Below are positions 10,805-22,459 of a stretch of DNA of 64,000 nucleotides, in pieces. Both the position numbers and the translations under genes were made by a program. Under the pieces are notes generated by a model. That model searched no databases and was not told the DNA's origin. It worked only from the letters and a program-made list of their open reading frames with translations. Each line of letters starts with the position of its first letter. Within the stretch, counting starts at the first letter, position 1. The stretch covers positions 29,158,001-29,222,000 of the forward strand of contig NC_135136.1 of NCBI RefSeq assembly GCF_051014445.1, written 5' to 3'. The stretch comes from Colletes latitarsis (Eukaryota; Arthropoda; Insecta; Hymenoptera; Colletidae).

Positions 10805-10965
10805 AAAAAATCTACCTAAAATAATTTTTTTCTCCACCTTTTTCTAAGGACTTATTGAACAACGCATGTACTAAAGTACTATTTCAAAGGGATTCAATCC
10901 CATATTTCTTTATTATATGGCTAAAAACATTAGTGTATGAGAGAAAGTATAATGAGAAAGTATAA

Positions 10966-11278
10966 AAATTTAGGCACCTACCCTCTGTCGATTTTCCTTA
11001 AAAATTCGTTTACCATTTTTAATAAATCTGTTTGACGTCCCACAGAAAAGTTGTCTAATAACTTTTTGTAGATACTCATGAGCCCTACTTCAGAAAAAAG
11101 TTTCATTAAAATATATTCATTATTGTAGGAGTTATGGCTGTTTGAAAATTGGACCATTTTTATGGGAGTTTTCTCACTTTACAGGGTTAAGGGGCAGCTT
11201 TTCGAATATTTTTGGAATTTCTACACAGTCTTCACTAAAATGCGCGTTGTTTGCATTTTGAAACTTTAAAATCCTCAT
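10966..11278 (+). mobile_element. Family A internal fragment
   Basis: About 310 bases from the middle of A, from the TTTAGGCACCTACC box through GGAGTTATGGCTGTTTG to the TTTGAAACTTTAAAATCC box. Both termini are missing. Confidence 0.75.
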
Positions 11279-12436
11279 TTTTCATTCAATCTGAAACACA
11301 TGAGTAGAATTCACCGGCGCGTGGCGCTTGGAAGAAGCTGTACGCAACGTGCATGTAACAAAAACATAATGCGTTTAAGTCGGGCCCGTATCACTCGGGA
11401 TGCTCTTTTATTATACCTGTACGCGGTCTCGAGAAGCCATGCACGCGAGCGCAATTATTAAAACGTTAAAACAATTATGCTGGTCTCGTGACACGCACTG
11501 AACGAGCAGAAACGCGATGACGCTCGTACATTAATTATAGTGTCGTCTCTTACTAACATTATGGAACGTCGACATCAAAGGAAATGATGGCGCCAACGTA
11601 TTACAGACAAAAATTGAAATGATCTAAAAAGCAGATCTGCAATTGTTGAAATTGGTCAAATTAATATCATCAAATCTTACTCGATCGTCGACATCAATAG
11701 AGTAATTAATGATAGCATTATTTTTTATTTTCTGTCGACATTATTATGTTTTAATTAGTTACAAACAGTTGAAGTAGATAATACCATACTACTGACAATA
11801 TTTCCCCAATATCAACGCAAGTAGAAATAACCAGTAATGGACAGACATGTTCGCCAAGTTGCATTCGATCGCATACACGGCCTACGAATTTTATAAACGA
11901 AAACGTAAGATCGTTTTTAAAGTCGTATTCAATATTTATCATTGATTTTTTCCCGAAGAATCACACTGTTTCCAATTTTACTACCCCATTCTGTATTATC
12001 GTTGCGCTGCAAACAGATGTTCACTGACGACAGTAAATTTTTCATATTTATAACGCACGCTAATATGGAAAACATGGAAAATTTATATAGAATAAAATTC
12101 ATAAATTCACATAGTAATATTTCAGGTTGGAGATATCCATATATTGTGAATAGTAAATTCGTAAAATTTACAGTCTATTGATAATAAAAATGAAAATTTC
12201 CCTGGGTAGAGTATGTAGAATCTTGTTATAAATTTGCAACAATATTTTTCAACGAAAATTCCATTTAGAACTTGATTACACGTTCGTCGCTGACAGAGTT
12301 TTGGAACAAATTTGTGATATTAGCCATTTACCTTTATTACGATCTGAACTGAGATTTTTAATCAACATGTGAACAAAAATACCAGGAACTCTATTTTGCG
12401 AAAATTATTTGATCGGCATATTTTAATAATGAATGT
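11279..12436. other. Unassigned DNA with a CpG-richer part at 11.28-11.6 kb
   Basis: The first 300 bases look host-like, with CpG retained. The rest is AT-rich. No coding frame or repeat is recognised. Confidence 0.4.
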
Positions 12437-13428
12437 TCTTGAATGTCCACTTTCTTCTTCGAAGATCTGTCTTCTAATTTGTAATCATTTTTTCACACAA
12501 ATTAGAACATTTTGTAAGTATATGGCTATTTTCAATATTAAAATCCTGAATTAAAATTAATAAAATCCCTGAGATTTAATATTTCTATTAGTGAACTAAT
12601 ATAAAAAGTGTTCAAATTGTATGCATATTGAATACGTTGATCCCTCGTATATCTGAAATCAATTTTAGGTTCAATTTAACATTTTATAAGGTGTCTTCTG
12701 GCACACAATTCAGTTTCAATATCGTAGAATCAAAAACAGACGAAAAATCTCTAATTGAATGTCCATTTTCTTTATCGAAGACCTGTTTTCTAATTTGTAA
12801 TCAGCGACCGAGAAATGCCCAGATATTTTTCACACAAATTAGAACATTTTGCAAGTATATGGCTATTTTGAATATTAAAATCCTGAATTAAAATTAATAA
12901 AATCCCTGAGTTTTAATATTTCTATTAGTGAACTAACATAAAAAGTGTTCAAATTGTATGCATATTGAATACGTTGATTTCTCGTATATCTGAAATCAAT
13001 TTTAGGTTCAATTTAACATTTTATAAGGTGTCTTCTGGCACATAATTCAGTTTCAACATCGTAGAATCAAAAACAGACGAAAAATCTCTAATTGAATGTC
13101 CATTTTCTTTATCGAAGACCTGTTTTCTAATTTGTAATCAGCGATCGAGAAATGCCCAGATATTTTTCACACAAATTAGAACATTTTGCAAGTATATGGC
13201 TATTTTGAATATTAAAATCCTGAATTAAAATTAATAAAATCCCTGAGTTTTAATATTTCTATTAGTGAACTAACATAAAAAGTGTTCAAATTGTATGCAT
13301 ATTGAATACGTTGATTTCTCGTATATCTGAAATCAATTTTAGGTTCAATTTAACATTTTATAAGGTGTCTTCTGGCACATAATTCAGTTTCAACATCGTA
13401 GAATCAAGAACAGATGAAAAACCTCTGA
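12437..13428 (+). repeat. Tandem array G: about three copies of a 337-bp unit
   Basis: GAATGTCCA starts units at 12441, 12757 and 13094 (steps of 316 and 337). The first unit lacks about 21 bases next to CAATTAGAAC. Units two and three are nearly identical, which points to recent duplication or conversion. Each has an 11-bp inverted pair TTCTAATTTGT/ACAAATTAGAA. The repeated minor open frames (61-87 codons) just follow the repeat. Confidence 0.85.
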
Positions 13429-14810
13429 TTTCGATCGCTGATTTAATTATATTTGCCATGGTAGCACCAAAAAGCGATAGAATAAAACTAATAAAATTGG
13501 ATTCTAAATAGAGACATTACAAAGTTACCCAATCAGAGTCCGGTTCGATTTCGATCTTAGAAATATTTCATACGTCGCAACTCGACATTTCAAATACGAC
13601 GATGTGCATGATACTGTGTCATTGCATAAGTCTGCAATAAAATCCAGGGAACGCGCGTCGTATAACACCTTGTTTATGAAACATTTTCGATGTTGTACAA
13701 TTAATAAGCGTTATCTAGGACTCCGAGACGTCCGCGCCGTATTTACGAGCGCTCTTCGTGGTTGCTGACCAATCGGTCGATGATCGTAAAATTAGAGAGA
13801 AACGATTCAGAGGCGTAGCTAATAGGGTGAAAATTCGCTGCGCGTGCTCATTATGTTTGACCATATTTTTGCAGACGCGTTATTATCCTCGTATTATTAT
13901 TACATATTGCATTATTACGCAGCGGTTGCAACAACCACGGCCGATGTTACGTTTACTTTCGCCAGATTTCTCCTATTTTCCGTAATGCGGCGTGATTGCA
14001 GCTGAAATTGAATCGGCTTCTTTGGACACGACTCGCGCATTAACGAATCCAAATATAGGCGTGTTTCCCGTCAAAATACATCGAATTCGCTACGTTGACC
14101 GACGCGGATTCAACTTGGGAAGAAAATCCGTGCTTCCGCGTTAGAAATCGATAAAACAATTTCGTCTAATGCCGTGGCTGATTGCCTTGTTACGGTAACA
14201 TCAAACAAACCACGTGCGGGCAGATCGCGAAGTTCGCCAATGTTGGATGAATTATTCGACGGACACTTCCAAGTTCTCGCTGCCTCCGCAAAACGTTTCG
14301 AATTTTCGCTGAAAGTACTCGATGAACGCCTACGTAAACCTCCGGTTACGTCCCAAACTAAACATTCAAGGCTACTCGAAACCACGTACCCAGGAAATGG
14401 CTTTATTGCTTTAACTTTAAAACGATTGATCCACGAGCTGTTGCGTCAAAGACCAAGAAAGGCTCGTCCACCTACGTTTTCCATATTTCTGGTTAGCAAC
14501 GACCTCTAAAGACTACTATAGTTATACAACGCGAACGGATAGCGGGATCTTTCTTTCGTAAGTTATAGGGTGATAAGTAAAATCAAAGCTGCAAATATAA
14601 ATTCCCTTTTACCTTCCAAATAATGCATTTTCGACCCACGCCCCCATACAATTATTTGTTCGTCTGGACACGACCTATCGCTTGGTAAAGTATTTTTATG
14701 AAAACGTACCCAACCGATGGGTGGAGATACATACCAAAATGGAATTACTGCGATACGTTGAGAGTAATGCTGATTACGAAAAGTAAAGAGGCAGAGCTGT
14801 GGTTCAAATA
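13429..14810. other. Unassigned CpG-richer DNA
   Basis: Host-like block with CpG kept. Opposing open frames (111 codons plus, 91 codons minus) overlap at 14.11-14.51 kb, so at most one could be real. Neither has recognisable domains or good flanking splice signals. Confidence 0.35.
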
Positions 14811-15555
14811 TAATGAACCATGGTTAACGTTCGCTGGCTAGATCCAAGACGCGAACGTTATCGAGAGAGGTATTATTAAATTGTCAATTGTTACTTCTGT
14901 TAGGCTTTATTCTATTGCAGACAAAAGTGAGAAGTACTGAGAATAAATGGAACAGAAAGAAAAATGTTCAATGTTTGTTTATCCTACAGATTCTAAAAGC
15001 ATTCGGCAATGTTTTACGACAGTTTGTCCTGATGAAAGACGAATTATTTTTGAGTCCTTTTATAAATTAGTTCACTTCACTTCACATAAGTTACATTTCT
15101 TTCATTTAATTTGCTTTCTTTAAAAACAACTATTATATCTTATAATAAAAATTGTACTTTTTATTATTAATGGCATTACTATTTTTCGATAACTAGCGTT
15201 AAGTACATATCTATTTCTTTACATATTGCATGGTTTTTGTATGGTAGCTCAACTTTAAAATAGTGAAGTCTTGTTTTTTAATAATGTTACGCCTTTAAAC
15301 ACATTCACCAACAATCATCATTTATTCTTTTTACTGCATTTTTAATTGCTTCGTAACTTTTTAAAACGATCAGCATTCAATCTTTATACATTTTTTCTTT
15401 TTATTTTTAAACTCTGTCTTTTTACATTTTCGATAAATATTTAATAACTAGGCTTGCAACATTCACCTCGTCGATGCACTTCCAGAAATTGACGAGGATG
15501 AGTTCATAAACAGTATCGAGGGAAAAAGTAGCGAATTTTAGCGAGGGATTGCAGT
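14811..15555 (+). mobile_element. Family C element, near full length
   Basis: The left end is degraded but keeps AACGTTCGCTGGC and its hairpin partner GCGAACGTTATCGAG. The right end CGAGGGATTGCAG is at about 15553. The body matches 61418-62177 in reverse complement over most of its length. There is no coding capacity, so it is non-autonomous. The CAGTAATCCCTCG-type termini next to TA resemble the pogo branch of Tc1/mariner, which is an inference from the ends alone. Confidence 0.7.
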
Positions 15556-15930
15556 GGTAAATAAGAAGTATAATATTTTCAAAATCGTTAGTCGACATCC
15601 CTTTTATTAATTTAAATTAATTATTTGCTAATTGTTACAATATGCATAATCTCCTATTTTGGAAGAACAGTGTCTGCTACTAGATTATTGGTTCCTTAAG
15701 GAATTATTACGTAGGATCGAGCAGTAAAGTAAGAAATTGTAAAAGATTTAATTTAAAAGTTGACTGGTCCCATCCTTGTTAATAAGGCAGCTAGAAATTT
15801 TGCAACAAGACACAGTTGTTTCTGATTGTTAATAGTACCTATGCTAATTAGTACTATCAGTGTTTAAAAAGACTAGGCACAGTCGTTTGTGATTGTCAAA
15901 GTATTATACGTTGACTGGTGCGTTTATTTC

Positions 15931-16640
15931 TTTTCTATTAAATTACAAATTGTGTCCTCATCAATTTCAGAATATCAAATGGCTCGACAGTAGTCCCTCG
16001 TTAAAGTTTGCTCCTTTTCTCCTCGATACTGTTCGCGGAGCCATCCACACCAATTTTTAATACAGTATCGACAAGATGAACGTTGCAAGCTTCAATATTC
16101 AAGCTACAATATTCATACATAGGACAAATCATATTTTCTCAAAAACATGAGAAATGAAGTTCAAAAATGTGGAAAAAGATATTAAACAAGAAAATACACA
16201 AGGACCTCATATGGAGGCAATTAAAAATGCGATACAACAGAAAAGACTGATGATTAAGAGGGCGTTCTTTGATTTTTTATTAAAATATAGTTCAACGCTC
16301 TTCATTAAAACGTTGACATTTTCAAACTGTTTACTCACTAATAAATCTGGGGATTGTTGTATTTTATTTCTTATAAGATTTGGTTTTATTATATGCTAAG
16401 AAAAATATTCATGCAATCAGGCTCAAGCACGATCAAGAAACTTTCGTTCCGTAAGCCAGTGTGGATTCCAAAATTCAAACTTTGACACAATATCGATTTC
16501 TTTCACATTTATATCAATTGTTGATATTAGTATGTTTAAAATTTCAGAAATCACATGAGCTGACAAATTTTGTTTGTTATCTATTAAATTACAAATTGTA
16601 TCCTCATCAATGTCAGAATATCGAACGGTTCGAATTTATG
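15931..16640 (+). repeat. Direct repeat pair of about 58 bases
   Basis: 15931-15988 and 16575-16640 share CTATTAAATTACAAATTGT and ATCCTCATCAAT...TCAGAATATC. The first copy ends exactly where a C terminus starts (15989), so C may have inserted there, or a longer duplication has been interrupted. Confidence 0.6.
15989..16290 (+). mobile_element. Family C fragment (first end)
   Basis: CAGTAGTCCCTCGTTAAAG and the following 300 bases match the left part of the C copy at 61418 onward, including the GCGATACAACAGAAAAGACT-like block. The distal end is missing. Confidence 0.6.
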
Positions 16641-16727
16641 GAACGACCAAATACAGGTTGTCTCACATTTTTCCGTACACATTTCAGCAGTGCGTTCTAC
16701 AAGTAAAAATAAGGTTAAAATGTTATA

Positions 16728-17946
16728 CAGAGTATTCGGCCACCCCAGGGAACAATTTTAATGGGAGATTCTAGAGGCCAAAATAAGACGAAAATCAAGG
16801 ATGCTAATTTGTTCACTGAGGTTTCGTTAAAAAGTTATAGAAACATTTCCGGCCACACACTATATTTTCGGTAAAGAATTTTTTTCTCGAAAGTACGTAG
16901 GATTTCGGGGGTATGTGTATTCACCAAAAATGATTGTAATTGCCCCCTGCAACCGAAAATAATTTTTTCAGGACGATATGAAATTTTTTAATTTCGCCAG
17001 AAAATTTAGTCACCTTCTCCCTGTCGATTTTTCTTAAAACTTTGTTTCTCATTTTTAATAATTTTGTTTGACGTGCTACAGAAAAGTTGTCTAATACCTT
17101 TTTGTAGGTACCCATGAGCTCTACTTCAGAAAAAAATTTCATTGAAATATATTCACTATTGTAGGAGTTATGGCTGTTTGAAAATTGGACCATTTTTATG
17201 GGGGTTTTCTCATTTTGCAGGGTCAAGGATCAACTTTTCGAATATTTTTGTGATTTCTACATATTCTCCACCAAAAAACGCGTTGTTTGCCGTTTGGAAC
17301 ATTAAAATCCTCCAATCCGTTCAGAAGTTATGACATTTTAAAGATCCGCATGAAAATTCGGGCAGAGATTTCTGGCCAAAAATTATATATTCGGAGAGGA
17401 ATTTTTTTCTCGAAACTGAGTAAGATTTCGGAGGTATATCTGCTGACCAAAAATGATTGTAATTGACCACTGCAATTGAAAATAATTGTTTTAAAACGAT
17501 TTGAAATTTTTTTGTCGTCGAAAAATTTCATACCAACTCGAATTTTTTTTTTTGTAAGTGCGTAGCATTTTGGGGGTATGTCTATTCACCAAAAATGATT
17601 GTAGTTGCCCCCTGCAAACGAAAATAATTTTTCCAGAATGATGTGAAACTTTTCAATTTTCAGGGTAACAGACAGTTATGGTCAGACATTATACAATTTT
17701 CAGTAATGAATTTTTTTCTCGAAACTGCGTAGGATTTCTGGGATATGTCTATTCGTCAAAAATGATTATAATTGACCCCCGCAACCAAAAATAATTTTTT
17801 CGTGAATGATTTAAAATTTTTTAATGTAATTTTTTAATAACTTTTTAACGAAGCCTCAATCAACAAATTAGAATCCTTGATTTTAGTCTTATTTTCGCCT
17901 CTAGAATCTTTCATTAAATTTTTCCCAGGGGTGGCTGAACATCCTG
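16728..17946. mobile_element. Family A element, full length (1219 bp), inside B
   Basis: Both termini are present: CAGAGTATTCGGCCACCCC and the complement of CAGGATGTTCAGCCACCCC. The insertion lies in the left inverted terminus of B. Comparing the two B arms shows that one TA was duplicated, as expected for Tc1/mariner-type transposition. Internally a unit of roughly 115-165 bases (TTTTTCTCGAAA..., TATGTCTATTCACC..., AAATAATTTTTTCAG) recurs about four times. A 101-codon minus-strand frame (16921-17226) is shared with other copies. Confidence 0.85.
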
Positions 17947-18009
17947 TATAACAAAAAAATCATAAATACTTTATTAAGAAGTTATGATAAAAATATGAAA
18001 TGTGATATG

Positions 18010-18215
18010 AACGCTGTTGAATGTACCCATGTTTCCATTTTAAACTGACTCCCATCTTTGTTAAGACACTTTTGACATCGACGTACTATTGAATTTATTG
18101 TTGACTTTAGTTGATTGCGATTTTGTCGAATCTCTTCACATGCCATACAGTTTTTTGCAATTAAATCATCTCTTGTACGTGTTTTTGTATTGTAAGCTTT
18201 CTCTTTCGTTCGTAG
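18010..18215 (-). pseudogene. Transposase C-terminal remnant of family B
   Basis: The minus strand reads T-R-D-D-L-I-A, then A-C-E-E-I-R, then I-V-R-R-C-Q-K-C and a G-x-x-F ending. This matches the layout at the C-terminus of insect IS630/Tc1-mariner transposases (T-R-E-x-L..., A-C-x-x-I-R, R-R-C-x-x-C-I, G-x-x-F-E). The catalytic domain is not preserved. The identification is from memory of the family pattern and would need a profile search. Confidence 0.6.
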
Positions 18216-18479
18216 TACAGTGTACGACTAGCCATCATAGAGACTCAACATTACGAAAACAGTAAACATATTATAATTTACATATTTATGTTACGTATCT
18301 CGTCTTGTCCTGTATTACACTGAAAGAAACAACGTTATCATATCTTTCACATTTCATATTTTTATCATAACTTCTTAACAAAGCTTTTATGGATTTTTTG
18401 TTGTATAACATTTTAATCTTATTTTTATTTGTAGAACACACTGCTGAAGTATGTACGAAAAAATGCGGAACACCCTGTA

Positions 18480-21400
18480 TCTTGAAAAAGATATTAGGTT
18501 TTCAACTAAAAACCAAGTACAAAAATTTAATCTCATTTACTGGTTTCCAATTCTGAAGGAGAGAGATGCTATATCTTGTGCGTATATTCCCTCGTAAAAT
18601 TCGGTTTCCTGTTTATACAAAGATGCAATAGGACCTCGCATAAACACAAGGGAGATATTAGTCTCCAACACCACAGTTCGTTAGCTCTCAGCTCTCAGAC
18701 ACCAGAAAGGGTGTCTCTTCCAACATGTAGAAAATAAAGTGTAACGATTATTCGAAAGCTGAATCTGAGTATTTTATTTAATAAACCAATTTCTAATAGA
18801 AGAAAGCGGAGTATGATCATATCAGCCCCGTTTCCCTTGCACCTTCGGTCAATCCGCGGATCGATTTCGCAACGAAGACGCAATTTCACGGGCTACGGAG
18901 CAAAGTCGTAACACGACGAAACGTAAGCTCGCCGTAGCCGCGGTCGCGATTAAATGCAAATGAGCGCCCCGTAAAAATGATCTCTGAAAAGGAAAATTCC
19001 TAATTAACGAGCCGGCGAAACGGGCTCGCGGACGAGGTGGGTCTTAATTATCAGCGAACGCGGACGCCCGATCTACATTTATGAACGCGGACATGACCGC
19101 GAGTCGAACAGTACGGAGGCGTTCACGCACAGCACCGACCCAGTCTTCTCCCGCGTTCCCACGCCGTGTCTTTAACTCGTTAATGGATTAGCAGCTTTTT
19201 AAAAGCTCCGACGTCCCGGGCAAAGACGTCCGCGGGACCGTTGCTGCGTAATCCGTTTCGCGCGTTGCGTTACGCCGACGATAAATTACAACTTTCGGTC
19301 ATAAAAACGGGACTAGGAAAGTGATTTTCAACGCGACCGGGAGATATGCCCGTCTGTGACCCCTGCGCGGCATTCATCAGGCGGGGCAGCTTTGAAATAA
19401 CGCATGAAATCATCGACGAATGCGAGCGCCCGTTCTCCGTCTACAGCTGGTAGCAATAAGGAGGTGAAACTCTTACGTAATATGGGGCATTAGCGGAATA
19501 TTTATAACGTTAATCGTGCAACCGCGCTGATTACGCCGATCCCCGACGCAGCAGTGTCTCGCTTTATGCTAAAAAATTGGGGCAGTCGGGTGCCATGAAC
19601 CGAGGGTCGATCAAGAATTGGAGCTACAATGAGTCGCTTGAAAACCATTGTGAATAGGACGCAACATCGAGTGACGATAAATGTGAAATTATTATTCACG
19701 AATAATCTGAATCATAACTATTTTTTTGTCTTGTCATTTGTTTTTATTTCCTTTTTGTTTCATTTCTTAACGAGCACGCTTGAATTAATTCGACAGTATA
19801 GCTGTTTATTATTTATGAATGTATTTCTTCTAATTGTCAGGGTACATCAAATATTTTGCATGCCATTTGAATGGTTTGAACAAACCATTATGATGCAAAA
19901 AATGTTTTCTTATATTGATGTGGTGTTGCATATATTTGTATAATCTTTTTTATTGCATCATGTAGCTGATATAAAAATACGTTCAGATGTGTGCATTATG
20001 ATCTTTGACTTTGATCATTAAAAGGAAACGAAACTACGAGATGTTGTATCGATTCCTAATCCCCAGCTTCATTGACTCCCTAAAGCGTTAGTATCATTAA
20101 CATAAGTGACACGAAACCTACAATACAATTTTTTCACGCAAACTTTCGTTTTGCAAAATAATAATAGCCAAAGCATTACGGGAAAATAAATATTTGAAAA
20201 AATTGCGTACCAATAAAGTTTCGAAATCTATGTTTTCAGAAACAAAACCTCCTAAAGGGAAACTATATTGCACGTTTATAGTTTATTTTTAAATGTATTG
20301 CATCATTTTATCTGTACAGGCACAGTACGTTTAAGAAAATTAGGGACCTTCCAACAGGATCCGCGCGAGAAGAGAAATCGAAACGTTCTTTGCCATTTTG
20401 CAATTCGAAGGTTCGTTATCGAGATATAAACAGTTAAAGTTTACTGACGTGACTTCTGGTATGCGCCATTTATATTCCAGTCAGCTGATCGTATGCCCGC
20501 ACGTGCACGCACTCACACTCGAGGAACACGTCCCATGACGTTCGTACGCGTACAAATTTTAACTGCCTGTATCTCGATAATGAAGCCGCAGGTTGCAAAA
20601 CGAAACACGACTTTTGGATTTCTATTTGCAAGTGAAATTGGTCTAGAAAAATTGCCCACATTGTACTTAATACCCAGTAAAATATACACTCTAGAAGTGA
20701 CCAATATTTAAGAAAATTGTACATTAGGTAATTCAAAAGATACGAGTACCTAGGTACTAATTTTTTTTTGTAATAGACTGTGAATGTTTATGCATTTATA
20801 GGAAATTTTAATCCTAAACAAACTGCAGAATGCACTTACAAATTATTATATTTGGGGGTTAAGACTCTACAAAGTTCTCCTTTCATTACTTCTGTTAATA
20901 AAAATATGAATTTGCATAAAGATCTGCAGTCTACTAGTAACAAATACACTGATGGAGCACTTGACACTGGTTTACTGTTTCTTCTCGGATATGGCCTAAT
21001 TACAGAAGAGAAGATTAACATGAATATTGCCTGGATTTCGCTCCAGTCACCAACGATCTTTCAGTTTTTTCGCTAAAATGAATCCCATCGACAGTCGTTG
21101 AAGTTGAATTGATTGCAGATAATTGACTCAGACAATTCTATTTCTCCATTCCTGTATACTTTATTGATTGAGACACGATTAAGTTAATGCTTGGTTAGAG
21201 AATTCCGCACCTGCTCTAAATCGTCGTTGAAAAACGATCGACGCCTGTGGTCGGCGCGAAGCCCCCGATAAGAAAGTCTTAATGCTCGAAACGGTAGGAT
21301 TTATACCGGATGCTGGTAATATCTCGAACAGAAATATGGAATGCGGGAGAGACTACCGTGCAGCAACGCTCGGGTCATTCAATGAAGGAAAACAATGGAG

Positions 21401-21685
21401 GGCCTGATTTATGAGGGCATTACCGACAACCCACGTACATGCTTAGATCTACATATTATACCAATATTCTCGATGTTTACTGTGCAAGCACTACCGCTAT
21501 TCGCGTACACGATGTGAATCATGTCAGGCTCTCCGTGTCTTCCGTAACGGCAGGCTGCCACGATGTCCCACATGAATAGCCAAACTTTTTCAACAATTTT
21601 CTGGGACTTCTTCCGGGAATATTCGAACGAACCCTGACACATCCAGCGAAGAATTCGCTAATCTCGATTTCCTGCGTGAGAAAAA
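18480..21685. other. Unassigned DNA with a CpG-rich block at 18.84-19.62 kb
   Basis: The CpG-rich block contains TTAATTAACGAG-like homeodomain-type sites and ATGCAAAT near 18955; it looks like host regulatory DNA but there is no gene. The 19.63-21.1 kb part is AT-rich, with a small palindrome TGGTTTGAACAAACCA near 19870. No supported coding frame. Confidence 0.4.
20821..20945 (+). repeat. Dispersed repeat K
   Basis: Matches 5706-5835 in reverse complement: GGGGTTAAGACTCTACAAAG, a TTCATTACTTCTGTTAATA block, and the end GAATTTGCATAAAGATCTGC. Confidence 0.45.
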
Positions 21686-22320
21686 CTCTGTCAGCATCAA
21701 CGTGCAGCTCGTCTTCAACAGTCATTAAGCTATGACGTCGAAATTAGCCTTGAACGACACAGATTCTTTACTTGTTTTTCCTTCTTTTTCTTTTAACAGA
21801 TTTAAGCTACTTATTCGTGTAGAAACTAAAGGCGAACAAATCTTCTAAGTGTGTTTTTGACCAGCAGGCAACAATGCTTCTCGCTGGGTCAACGAGCTCC
21901 AAGTTCAAGCAAGTTGAAGAGGCAGGTGCCTAACAGTGTGTGGCAAATTGTAGAATTCTCTTCATTGTGAACTCTTCGAAACCATACTGATTCAATGCAT
22001 TCAATGTGTCTAATAAACATTCTGTCAACATCAGCTGCAGCTCATTTTCAATATCCATTAAATCATGACATCGAATTTAGCCCTGAACAACACAGATTCT
22101 TTTCTTATTTTTCCATCTCTTTCTTTTAACGCATTTAAGCTAGTTATTCTTGTAGAAACAAAAGACAAACAAATTTTCTGAGTGTACTTTTGGCCAGCAA
22201 GCAACAATGCTTCTCGCTGGGTCAACGAGCTCCAGATTCTTGCAAGTCGAAGAGGCAGGTGCCTAACAGTGTATGGCAAATTGTAGAATTCTCTTCATTG
22301 TGCACTTTTCGAAACCAAAA
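21686..22320 (-). repeat. Tandem duplication, unit about 335 bp
   Basis: CTGTCAGCATCAACGTGCAG at 21688 and CTGTCAACATCAGCTGCAG at 22022 begin two diverged copies. Both share GCAACAATGCTTCTCGCTGG and AGGCAGGTGCCTAACAGTGT. On the minus strand short open stretches start M-T-V-E-D-E-L in copy 1 and M-D-I-E-N-E-L in copy 2, possibly relics of a duplicated coding segment. The protein is not recognised. Confidence 0.7.
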
Positions 22321-22459
22321 TAAATGTAAAACTTATATTTTCAAATGTATATGTGTGTATATATACATATTTGTATCTATTACATTTATAATACATTTTT
22401 AAAGAGTCTACGAAGAAATATATATAAGAAGAAAAAGCTGTTTAACAGTGGCTCTATAA

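Larger units (their letters stand above)
9446..10868 (+). mobile_element. mariner element interrupted by family E
   Basis: The left end, TGGGGGTCGTTCAATAGG, follows TA at 9444-9445. The right end, ACTTATTGAACAACGCATG, precedes TA at 10869-10870. These are the paired termini expected of a mariner (TA target site). Only about 60 bases of the left side and the last 40 or so codons plus 3' UTR survive; the rest of the transposase is replaced by an E element. Compare the deleted mariner at 63.47 kb, with closely related ends. Confidence 0.75.
16654..18477. mobile_element. Family B element (Tc1/mariner-type) carrying a nested A
   Basis: The left end CAGGTTGTCTCACATTTTTC and right end AAAATGCGGAACACCCTG form long inverted termini that also share TACACATTTCAGCAGTG and TTCTACAAGTAAAAATAAG. 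TA flanks both sides (16652-16653, 18478-18479). Without the nested A it is about 605 bases. A decayed transposase C-terminus lies at 18010-18215, which assigns it to the Tc1/mariner superfamily. Confidence 0.8.

Noticed and set aside
12437..13428. CRISPR-like array
   Set aside because: The repeats are 337-bp head-to-tail units without short unique spacers, and the sequence is eukaryotic.
14110..14509. Opposing 91- and 111-codon frames
   Set aside because: They overlap in CpG-rich DNA where stops are rare; no supporting motif.
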